From Corallium rubrum (Eukaryota; Cnidaria; Anthozoa; Scleralcyonacea; Coralliidae), in NCBI GenBank assembly GCA_964035015.1, contig CAXIUP010000118.1, positions 28,501-92,500 on the forward strand: a stretch of 64,000 nucleotides of DNA, read 5' to 3'. Below the pieces are notes generated by a model. It saw only the letters and a program-made list of their open reading frames with translations. It had not been told where the DNA came from and ran no database searches. Shown here piece after piece: positions 57,161 through 64,000 of the stretch. A program made the translations under genes and the position numbers. How positions within the stretch are numbered: the first letter of the stretch is position 1; each line of letters starts with the position of its first letter.

Positions 57161-57433
57161 TCATTTCTTTTCTTCTTCTTCAAGCGGTAGTGTGTTGTTG
57201 TTGTACGCAACGTTGTGCGACGGCTTTTCCTGTTGGTACACTTCGGATTGAAGGAAATAAATTTCTTTAAAATTACGAGCTTCTCGGGATTTTGTCACCG
57301 TATACGTTGGCTGACCATTTTCTTTTGTCCACGACGTTTTATGAACCCACCAATTTTGATCAAGCACCCAATCTTCAATTACTACACCGTTTTCTAAACT
57401 TGTCACGTTATAGTAATCTTCAGCATTCATCAT
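57161..57433 (-). CDS. Hypothetical 90-codon protein
   Basis: ATG at 57433; the frame is open upstream to a TTG. Trp-rich centre (W-V-L-D-Q-N-W-W-V-H-K-T-S-W) and an acidic end (L-E-E-E-E-K-K). No family. Confidence 0.4.
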   Translation of the reverse strand: MMNAEDYYNVTSLENGVVIEDWVLDQNWWVHKTSWTKENGQPTYTVTKSREARNFKEIYFLQSEVYQQEKPSHNVAYNNNTLPLEEEEKK

Positions 57434-57567
57434 CAATATTTCACTTCCACTATCTTTTACGAAATACTCCAACAACTGATCGTCACGAGTTTATCAATGT
57501 TTATATAAGTGTATGTTAATTTTTTCCCCTCACATACTCCGTGTCACTACGAAACAAAGTGTTTTGT

Positions 57568-57879
57568 TTACAGCATAATACAACAGCGTCGCTGTCGCTG
57601 CGGATCTTTCCACATTTCGTGCGTTGTATACCTGTTAACATGCATTTTGAAATTATAAATCAATTCAACATCCTCTACAGTCGTCCAACAATGAACATAC
57701 TTCATTCTTTTCGCTAGTGGTGATAAATTAACCACGTTGTAATAAACTACAGCTTCGCCCTTATTAAAAAAATCCTCCTTCACGGTGATAACTTTCAAAT
57801 ATGTGGTGTGACATTGTTTCAACTCGGGATATATTTCATTGAACGCTATAAATTTTCTTCTTAAAATATGTCCCTCCAT
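57568..57879 (-). CDS. Hypothetical 103-codon protein
   Basis: Its start overlaps the stop of the upstream gene as TGATG. Mixed beta/alpha with K-Y-V-H-C-W-T-T-V and a basic Cys-containing tail (Q-R-R-C-C). Unknown. Confidence 0.45.
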   Translation of the reverse strand: MEGHILRRKFIAFNEIYPELKQCHTTYLKVITVKEDFFNKGEAVVYYNVVNLSPLAKRMKYVHCWTTVEDVELIYNFKMHVNRYTTHEMWKDPQRQRRCCIML

Positions 57880-58070
57880 CAAGCAGCTGTAAACTTATCT
57901 TTTCTCTTGTTTAGTTGTTTCATAGCCGCAGAAAAACATTGTTTAAACTCTTCACTCTCTTCCATACGCGTTATATTTGCAGACAACTCCTCAAGGGAAC
58001 AATCATTGATAATAAATTCATCGTCGTCTAAATCATCAGAAATAAATTTCTCACACTCCTCCCTCTCCAT
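57879..58070 (-). CDS. Small acidic protein, 63 codons
   Basis: ATG at 58070. Very acidic (D-D-L-D-D-D-E-F-I) with a short helical end. Translationally coupled to the next gene by TGATG. Unknown. Confidence 0.4.
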   Translation of the reverse strand: MEREECEKFISDDLDDDEFIINDCSLEELSANITRMEESEEFKQCFSAAMKQLNKRKDKFTAA

Positions 58071-58129
58071 CACTATTCAAATGCAAAAAATTTGATATTC
58101 TTGGAGGTTTTCTGTATTTTATTTAATTG

Positions 58130-58585
58130 ATTCTGGCTAAATTTTCTAAGGGGTAAAAAAAAATATTCCTAAAGGTTTCGAATTTTCGATAAATTTCTCA
58201 TCCAGTTTTTTTTTCGAATGTCTAGCGGGGGTTTCTCAAAATTATGTATTCCTTGGTTAAAGTGAAATTATGTATTCCCATCCAAGGTGAAAATTATGTA
58301 TTCCTTTGGTTAAAGTGAAATTATGTATTCCCTACTTTCAGTTTGGAATGTCAATCATTTTTGAACCATAGGTTCCTACTTTCGGTTTCGAATGTCAATC
58401 ATCCCAAGGGTAAAAATTATTCAGTTTCGAATGTCAATCATTTCGAATTTGATAAAATTTCTCATCCGGTTTCGAATGTCAATCATCCCAAAAGGTAAAA
58501 AATTATGTATTCCTACTTTCAGTTTCGAATGTCAATCATCGAGTTTTCGATAAATTTCTCACACGGTTCGAATGTCAATGACCTC
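58130..58585. repeat. Right-arm repeat array
   Basis: Six spaced copies of ttcgaatgtcaatcat and about five of aattatgtattcc, at intervals of about 35-50 bp, in a 590-bp stretch with no gene (58071-58663). A ttgattctgg motif at its edge also occurs in the left-arm array at 33060. Confidence 0.7.
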
Positions 58586-58663
58586 TTGAAAAAATCTGTC
58601 AATAATTAATATATTTTTTCCTTCGTAAAATCCTCTTTTACCAACTTTTTTTCACACACACAT

Positions 58664-58900
58664 TCATTCCATAATTTGTTTTAACAATATATTTCTTCGT
58701 AAGTCATTTAAATATTCTTTAGCAACTTTTTCACGCGCTTTCTCTCTTTCACGCAATATTGATTCAATATGCAGCCACACAGCAGTATGTAAACAGCCAT
58801 CTCCTTCTATATTATTCTCCCGTAATTTCTGAACGAAAAATTCCGCCGTTTCACATATCAATTTGTCAAGCAGCAACGTCGTGTGCGTACCCTCCGACAT
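58664..58900 (-). CDS. Hypothetical helical protein, 78 codons
   Basis: ATG at 58900 is chosen over an upstream GTG. All-helical and charged at the C-terminus (R-E-R-E-K-A-R-E-K-V-A-K-E). Unknown. Confidence 0.4.
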   Translation of the reverse strand: MSEGTHTTLLLDKLICETAEFFVQKLRENNIEGDGCLHTAVWLHIESILREREKAREKVAKEYLNDLRRNILLKQIME

Positions 58901-58961
58901 CTCTCTAACCAATAAAGCAAAGCAACAAAACACAAATGGTTTTTTTAAAAAAATCTTTTAT

Positions 58962-59171
58962 TTACAACGATCCTAATAATGTTAACAGATAAAAAATCTC
59001 CGCAATCCCAACTAAAATAACATTTCTATCAACATAATCACCACAAAGAAAAAAATAATAAAAGCTTAGGAAAAAAAGTTTCTCACAAACGAAGAATAAA
59101 AACATGTTCGTTATTCGTTGTTTAATAAGTATATACACCGCGAGTTCATCTACTAATCCGTATCTGTTCAT
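58962..59171 (-). CDS. Small hydrophobic membrane protein
   Basis: The 69-codon frame shares a 4-base overlap with the upstream gene. Two hydrophobic helices (M-F-L-F-F-V-C-E-K-L-F-F-L-S-F; V-I-L-V-G-I-A-E-I-F-Y-L-L-T-L). Viroporin-like size, but no evidence beyond hydropathy. Confidence 0.4.
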   Translation of the reverse strand: MNRYGLVDELAVYILIKQRITNMFLFFVCEKLFFLSFYYFFLCGDYVDRNVILVGIAEIFYLLTLLGSL

Positions 59172-59563
59172 TGTTTCCTCAGTGTGTAACCTGACAAACC
59201 GTAGTGTTCAACTTGAAAATTCAATGTTTGCACGTCAATCCCGTGCTGAGTACATCTTCTATCCACGGCTACTTTTAACTGCGCGTTAACTATTGCCGTC
59301 TCTTCTCTAACAATTTGTTGTATTTCTTGCGGTATTTTTACCACCCTCAACTCTTGTACGCTGCTCAAAATTTTTGCAACAGTTCGCTCTTCCCCTTTCT
59401 TTTCAAATAACGACACGATGACCCACGCGTCAGGTTTTTCACCGATCGCTTGCAACCTTTCTGCAACACGTAAGGTTAACTGATTATTAATTACAGCTGT
59501 TTCTTCTTCCAAAATCGTATCAACCAGGTTACGAATTATATCTTGTTGTTGTTGTAACGCCAT
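59168..59563 (-). CDS. Unknown protein with an internal duplication
   Basis: This is a 131-codon frame. Residues about 10-45 and 78-113 are related: both have I-(x)n-I-(L/V)-(E/R)-E-E-T-A-(V/I)-(I/V)-N-(N/A)-Q-L followed by V-(x)2-R. The middle holds V-I-V-S-L-F-E-K-K. A two-copy helical hairpin is likely. Unknown role. Confidence 0.5.
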   Translation of the reverse strand: MALQQQQDIIRNLVDTILEEETAVINNQLTLRVAERLQAIGEKPDAWVIVSLFEKKGEERTVAKILSSVQELRVVKIPQEIQQIVREETAIVNAQLKVAVDRRCTQHGIDVQTLNFQVEHYGLSGYTLRKQ

Positions 59564-59690
59564 TCTTATATGATTTAATATAACCTACCAACCTACCCCC
59601 CTCTTTAAATAATAGACGTCAGTCAATTTAAATTTCAAAAAAAGATTTTTAATTAACATAAATCAACTGATTTTTAAAATTAAATTAAAT

Positions 59691-60179
59691 TTAACAATTA
59701 CACGAGTAGAAATCAAATTGTTTAAGATCGTTCCAATTCCATATAGAAATCACATTATGTTCATAACCGTCATAAATGCAATAATCAAATAATTGCTGTT
59801 CCTTAAATTTAACGCTACATGTCTTCACTACCGACAAACATTTCCGAATCAACGTATAACGATGTTCCCAACTTGTTGGTGCTGGGTCATCTATCCACTG
59901 AACCGCTTTCATCATTACACCCGCTATTTCTCGAAGATCTCTCTCTTCGTTCATAGGTAGAAACGTATAGATCTGTGGAAGAATCCTCAACATCTCGGAT
60001 ATGACAGGTTGAAAACTAGTTAAATATTCCATTAGAGTATTAGAATTAACATTAGTGATAGAATTACTCTTTGCCATACGATCTTCAGTTATGCAGATTC
60101 GTGTTGAGAGAGTACTCAGCAATTCATTCAACCTCTTCTCCAATTCGTCTTGCTTAAGCGCTTCAAGTTCAAAATTCAT
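59691..60179 (-). CDS. Hypothetical 162-codon protein
   Basis: Helical N-terminal two thirds, then a Cys/Tyr-rich end (F-D-Y-C-I-Y-D-G-Y; F-Y-S-C-N-C). It overlaps the next gene by 11 bases. Unknown. Confidence 0.45.
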   Translation of the reverse strand: MNFELEALKQDELEKRLNELLSTLSTRICITEDRMAKSNSITNVNSNTLMEYLTSFQPVISEMLRILPQIYTFLPMNEERDLREIAGVMMKAVQWIDDPAPTSWEHRYTLIRKCLSVVKTCSVKFKEQQLFDYCIYDGYEHNVISIWNWNDLKQFDFYSCNC

Positions 60180-60513
60180 TCTTTACCATCGAAGACTCCT
60201 CAAAAGATTTCATATAACCCAATATATGTGTGTTCCACTTTGCAATAAATTGCGTGTCTCTAATTTTATCAAATTGTTTAACGTCTACACCCCAATAATG
60301 TCTCTCATAGGGGATAGTACATTCGTCATCTAAATATATGGGTAGAAGAACTTTACGTGGTACCTCGCAGCAGTCGTTTAAAAGCGGCTCACTCACCCTT
60401 ACTCCTTTAACACGTAGTCGTTCACTACCGTCTATTAATAGAGGCACGACTTTGTCCAGCATCATTACTAGGCATCCGTAATATCTGTATACAGGGACAA
60501 ATCGATAAGGCAT
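60169..60513 (-). CDS. Hypothetical protein with Y-W-G motif, 114 codons
   Basis: ATG at 60513 is chosen over an upstream TTG. V-P-R-K-V-L-L-P-I-Y and R-H-Y-W-G-V-D resemble a block in 54780-55067. It is the outermost minus-strand gene on the right arm. Confidence 0.45.
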   Translation of the reverse strand: MPYRFVPVYRYYGCLVMMLDKVVPLLIDGSERLRVKGVRVSEPLLNDCCEVPRKVLLPIYLDDECTIPYERHYWGVDVKQFDKIRDTQFIAKWNTHILGYMKSFEESSMVKNEF

Positions 60514-60542
60514 TTTTCTCACGTCTTGTTCAACCAAGTCAC

Positions 60543-60701
60543 ATGCGGTATAAAAAAAAAATTAAAAAAAGGAGAAAATGTTGTAGTGGTATAAAAACGA
60601 AAAAAATACAAAATACGTCAAAAAGCAGACAAAAAGGCGGATGGTGGGGAGTATTAAAAATCAAGAAAAAAAAAAAATATATATTAGAAGAAAAAAACTA
60701 A
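60543..60701 (+). CDS. Small basic GG-motif peptide, core-like (copy 3)
   Basis: This is a 52-codon frame. Lys/Arg-rich with S-R-Q-K-G-G-W-W. Sequence just after the stop, in another frame (60702-60786), may be its original C-terminus displaced by a frameshift. Part of a tandem pair with the next gene. Confidence 0.5.
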   Translation: MRYKKKIKKRRKCCSGIKTKKIQNTSKSRQKGGWWGVLKIKKKKKYILEEKN

Positions 60702-60786
60702 TATATTCTGTAAATGGTTCACAATTAGCATTTCAAAATATTCAACCCTTCGTTCAACAAAGACAAACTATCCATCATCATCTATA

Positions 60787-60945
60787 ATGATCCTAAAGAA
60801 AAAACGAAGAAAAAAAATAAAAAATATTAGAAGAAAAAAAACTAATAAATATTCTGTAAGTCAAAAAGGCGGATGGTGGTCAAAATTTAAAAAAAAGCAT
60901 TTTTCTCAGAAAGGTGGTGCACCCTGGTGGCATTTTGACTGGTGA
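60787..60945 (+). CDS. Small basic GG-motif peptide, core-like (copy 4)
   Basis: This is a 52-codon frame. K-K-K-R-R-K-K-I-K-N-I-R-R-K-K head, then S-Q-K-G-G-W-W-S-K and S-Q-K-G-G-A-P-W-W. The two Q-K-G-G sites resemble adenain cleavage sites. It lies about 70 bp from the right terminal repeat. Confidence 0.5.
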   Translation: MILKKKRRKKIKNIRRKKTNKYSVSQKGGWWSKFKKKHFSQKGGAPWWHFDW

Positions 60946-61017
60946 TAAAAAAAATGTAAAAAATAAACATTTGTTTTACAATTATTCTGTGCATTTTTTA
61001 TTCTAATTTAAAAATAA

Positions 61018-61450
61018 AAAAATATTGCTAATAATCACACGTCTAAGATTTCACAATCACTTCAGCCTGGCTAGCGAGAGCGATACATCCGGTACTGCTG
61101 CTCCTACTACTACTAACACATACAAGCGCACACAACACACGCACGCAGAACAATAAACCACATAACCACACACACCACACACACCACCACCACCAACTCC
61201 CAACCCCCACCACCCCCACACCCCACCCCACCCCAAAAAAAAACCCCACCCCATACCCCCCTAAAAAACAACAACATGCTAATGAAGAGAGCCAACACCC
61301 ACTCTCGATCTCCCCCCGGCCAAAATTATGCTAATTTTATATCAGCTCAACGCTGATTGGCTAATGAAAAAAATACTGCAATCTGATTGGTTAATAACTA
61401 GTGCCAGTCCCCAACACATTAAAAAAAATAGTCTCTTCTCTACCACTACT
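61018..61450. repeat. Right inverted terminal repeat of the provirus
   Basis: Inverted match to 30176-30629, ending ...ctctaccactact. It contains the C-rich complement of the G-rich stretch (61190-61260) and the mirror promoter. Differences from the left copy are small indels. Confidence 0.9.
61335..61390 (-). promoter_or_regulatory. Inward promoter in the right terminal repeat
   Basis: On the minus strand two CCAAT boxes (61386-61390 and 61356-61360) are followed by TATAAAA (61341-61335), the mirror image of 30235-30290. It points toward the core-like peptide genes, though those lie on the other strand. Confidence 0.5.
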
Positions 61451-61521
61451 GACCATGTAGGGGAATGAAAAAATTGACCACACTCCATTGCACGCCTAGA
61501 TAGCTCAAGGAGTGTGATTGG

Positions 61522-62986
61522 TTGCACCCCTACCATTTTCTTCCTGGGAAGGCCTGTATAAGTGACAAAATCGAACAAACTACAAAGCGCGAAGCTTTTA
61601 TTTCACTCAAAGACCATAAGGAATATTTGAAAAGCAACCCAACATGCCGATTGATAAACCCAGCAAAAAACGAATCAGCTAAACTTAGTAAAACTATTCT
61701 TGACAAAATAAATTCAGATTTAAGACAAATCACACAGGTAAACCAATGGAGAAGCACGCAAAAAGTAATTGAATGGTTTAAAAATATCAGCGAAAAAACC
61801 CAAATACTTTTATTTCATTTGATTTTGTCGACTTTTACCCATCAATTTTGGAAGACCTTTTGGACCGAGCTCTATCATGGGCCGCAAAGTTGACAAAACT
61901 AAACACACAAGACATTTCCATTGTTAAGCACACACGAAAATCTCTACTTTTCAACCGAGAAAAAACATGGGTTAAAAAGGACAGTCAAAACTTATTTGAT
62001 GTAACAATGGGCAGCCATGACGGCACCGAGGTATGCGAATTGGTCGGCCTTTTTATACTTAGCACCTTAAAAACAAGTTTGGCAAAGAAAACATTGGCCT
62101 TCATAGAGATGACGGTTAGCTATTTTAAAGAACAAAACCAGAAGATTGGCAGACAAAGCAATAAAAGACACAAAATTTTCGAAGAATTTGGACTTAAAAT
62201 CACAGCCCAAGCAAATATACATGTAATAAACTTTCTAGATGCAATATTCGACTTACAAAATGGAACATACAAACCCTATAGGAAGCCCAATGACGATCCG
62301 CTTTATGTTAACAAGCATTCAAACCATCCACCTAATATTTTAAAACAACTCCCAGCATCCATAAGTAAGCGCATTTCACTCCTTTCATCAAACTACACAA
62401 CATTCCAGGAGTCTGCACCCACATACCAAAACGCATTACACCACAGCAATTTTAACCAACGATTAGTATACACGCAAGCTAATGAGGCAACAAGCCAACC
62501 ACGTAGGAAGCCACATGGAAACATCATTTGGTTTAACCCGCCATACAGCAGAAAAAGTTAGTTATACCTGCATGAACAACATTAAATCCACAATCACGGA
62601 ACACAACGCATACATCCTTAGAAAAAAATGAAGGAAATAACAATAGCACAAGTGGTTGTAACTGCAGAAATAAAGATCAGTGCCCACTCCATGGACGGTG
62701 TTTGACAAACAACATCATATATAGAGCAACTATTTCGACAAACAACACTAATGAAACTAAACATTATATAGGCATGACAGCAAACAGTTTTAAGGAGCGA
62801 TACAGAAACCACACCAAATCTTTTCAAAACAAAAAATATTCAAATAAAACCGAACTCTCCGAACATATATGGAATTTGAAAAACAAAATTTTAACATTAG
62901 TTAGTCAATTTGAAAACGATCAGCAGCATACTCAGGGGGTTCTAACCGATGTAATTTATGTTCGGCAGAAAAACTTTACATTATGA
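61522..62986 (+). pseudogene. Reverse transcriptase with C-terminal GIY-YIG endonuclease, broken
   Basis: R-E-A-F-I-S-L-K-D-H-K and C-R-L-I-N-P-A-K form the RT finger region. Motif A (F-D-F-V-D-F-Y-P-S-I) and motif B (V-T-M-G-S-H-D-G-T-E-V-C-E-L-V-G) lie on either side of a frame change near 61820, and a second frame change near 62080 precedes H-R-D-D-G. A later frame at 62702 has K-H-Y-I-G-M-T-A-N-S-F-K-E-R-Y-R-N-H, a GIY-YIG nuclease. This RT differs from the YVDD Penelope type above and belongs to another RT/GIY-YIG lineage. Inactive. Confidence 0.7.
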
Positions 62987-63299
62987 AATCCGAAAAAAAC
63001 CCACTTTCAACAGAAATGTCGGCACAAAAACAAGTTCAAGATAAACAATGTAGGCGTAGGTAAGAACAAGGTAGAAATGCAGGAAGCGCCCCATCAACCC
63101 ACACACCCAGAAGCGCGCCGTCAACCCACAACCCACTAAGACAGCGCCGAATCGAAAATCTTCACTCGTCTGAAGATCGCCAGCGTGAAAGTGACAGTAG
63201 CGACCATCAAGATTTGAGGTAAATCCACTTATTGTATTTTCGCTCTGTCTTTATGGTATTGAGCACTTTTCGACATTTCGTGAACAACACTTTGTTTGT

Positions 63300-63306
<7 letters not shown>
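62987..63306. other. 3' part of the RT element, no further gene
   Basis: The frame after the nuclease is lost. Two related segments, (g)aagcgccccatcaaccca and aagcgcgccgtcaaccca, lie near 63084 and 63113. Nothing else is recognised. Confidence 0.4.
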
Positions 63307-63373
<67 letters not shown>

Positions 63374-63392
63374 GATATATATATATAATATA
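63307..63392. repeat. (AT)n microsatellite
   Basis: About 86 bp of nearly pure AT repeats with three ATGATAT/ATAATAT interruptions. It abuts the CAGTACC terminus at 63393, as would happen after insertion at a TA target. Confidence 0.9.
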
Positions 63393-63600
63393 CAGTACCG
63401 CTCAGAAATAACCTAACACTGCGGTTGCGGTTAACTGGCGGTTAGTTTGCGGTGCGGTTGCGGTTAACTGGCGGTTAGTTGGCGGTGCGGTTGCGGTTAA
63501 CTGGCGGTTAACTGGCGGTTAGTTGGCGGTGCGGTTGCGGTGAGGTTGTTGTCGCTACGTGAACCGCAAGAGGGAAACCGCGGTTAACCGAACACCACGA
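63393..63600. mobile_element. End of a CAGTACC-type MITE with a GC-rich minisatellite
   Basis: It starts with CAGTACCGCTCAGAAATAACCTAAC, the terminus of the MITE at 314-560. It continues into tandem gcggttaactggcggttagt units (about 63420-63545). No matching second end is seen, so the copy is truncated or its far end has diverged. Confidence 0.6.
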
Positions 63601-63789
63601 GTACCGACTTATTCCGACTGCACATGTAGCAATCTATTATTGCTAGCTAGGATAATCTATATATTAACGAACAAAGCAACTAAGTAAAACGGCTTACGCA
63701 GACACACAAGGCTGTAGCGCTTTTTACGTAAACAACAAGGAAAGTTTTCAGTGCATGTCAGGTTACGAAAGCTGGACTAAACTTGAATA

Positions 63790-63890
63790 TTAACTCATTC
63801 CTGTCCGAGGGTTTCCCCAGAGGTGAATAAAATCGTCTGGCGTTAGCCAGAATAAAATACTAAAGACCGATTCGGATGGGAAAGAGTTAA
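63790..63890. mobile_element. TTAA-flanked MITE, third copy
   Basis: Reverse-orientation copy of the units at 29750-29949 (ttaactcattcctgtccgag to ggaaagagttaa), with TTAA at both ends. Confidence 0.65.
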
Positions 63891-64000
63891 AGTCCGTCGT
63901 TGTTAGTTGTTGACTTATTCGACAATTTGTATAACATTTCCGAAATTGTATAACATTCACGGCCAAGAATGGCAAGATTATTCGTCGATCAAATTGAATT

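Larger units (their letters stand above)
30176..61450. mobile_element. Adintovirus/Polinton-like provirus of about 31.3 kb
   Basis: The element is bounded by inverted terminal repeats starting AGTAGTGGTAGAGAAGAGAC and by a 5-6 bp target duplication. It encodes the full Polinton/adintovirus core: PolB, packaging ATPase, adenain-type protease, major capsid, penton-like protein and retroviral-type integrase. There are also more than 25 accessory frames on both strands in short blocks, many with ATGA or TGATG overlaps. Nearly all frames are intact, in contrast with every neighbouring element. It is longer than the 15-25 kb typical of the group, and the extra length is mainly in duplicated genes and host-like genes on the two arms. 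Confidence 0.9.

Noticed and set aside
30176..61450. Classification as a giant virus (NCLDV) fragment
   Set aside because: PolB is of the protein-primed type with adenain-type protease and retroviral integrase, and the ends are Polinton-like; no NCLDV hallmark such as a poxvirus-type helicase or RNA polymerase subunit is seen.
63420..63545. Telomere-like repeat (ggttaactggcggttag)
   Set aside because: Units of about 20 bp are GC-rich and irregular and continue from a MITE terminus; they are a minisatellite, not TTAGGG-type telomere.
1..64000. Bacterial or phage origin, CRISPR array or prokaryotic operons
   Set aside because: The ATGA overlaps and packed genes look operon-like, but the gene families, terminal structures and surrounding retroelements are those of animal Polintons. 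Tandem repeats found here lack CRISPR repeat-spacer regularity.
1..64000. tRNA or rRNA genes
   Set aside because: I saw no cloverleaf-like sequence with A and B boxes or any rRNA core, but a tRNAscan/Infernal run would be needed to exclude them.

Overview
The window looks like invertebrate animal DNA, possibly cnidarian, made almost entirely of nested mobile elements and integrated viruses. That host guess rests on the mix of elements (Polintons with endonuclease-VII-type PolB, a Helentron with an upstream 2A peptide, GIY-YIG Penelope-like elements, a ZNF862-like hAT remnant), not on a species marker. No ordinary host gene with clear exons is visible.

Region 1 (1-5289) is the end of Polinton A. 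It holds a BRO-N/nuclease gene split by a 247-bp TA-flanked MITE and a protein-primed family B DNA polymerase with two late frameshifts. Region 2 (about 5290-23379, minus strand) is a decayed Helentron: N-terminal ORF, 2A peptide plus protease-like ORF, DUF6570-like ORF, HUH Rep, Pif1-type helicase and EEP endonuclease. Two insertions split it. One is Polinton B (9844-19089, 9,246 bp, 6-bp duplication TACAGA). The other is a truncated Penelope-like element (21592-22588, near-perfect 11-bp duplication). Polinton B is a deletion derivative that keeps ATPase, penton-like and membrane-protein genes but has lost most of PolB and the ATPase Walker A region.

Region 3 (23380-30175) holds an OB-fold-like gene broken by a Penelope-like element with perfect 85-bp inverted repeats, a broken hAT-derived gene, and paired TTAA-type MITEs.

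Region 4 (30176-61450, about 31.3 kb) is the main find: a nearly intact adintovirus/Polinton-like provirus, A+T-rich and unlike its flanks. It has inverted terminal repeats of about 430-450 bp that start AGTAGTGG, and a 5-6 bp target duplication (GACCA or TGACCA). The core genes are PolB, packaging ATPase, adenain-type protease, double jelly-roll major capsid, penton-like minor capsid, retroviral-type integrase (one in-frame stop), and several small basic GG-containing proteins like adenovirus core peptides. Around this core lie accessory genes: a Fic AMP-transferase with a complete HPFGDGNGR motif, a SET-domain methyltransferase, a possible Bcl-2-like protein, a DEDD-exonuclease-like protein, a secreted small protein, a duplicated zinc-binding family, and a two-gene cassette present on both arms. 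Inward-facing CCAAT/CCAAT/TATA promoters lie in both terminal repeats.

Region 5 (61451-64000) is a broken reverse transcriptase/GIY-YIG element, an (AT)n tract, a third copy of the CAGTACC-type MITE end with a GC-rich minisatellite, and a further TTAA-type MITE.
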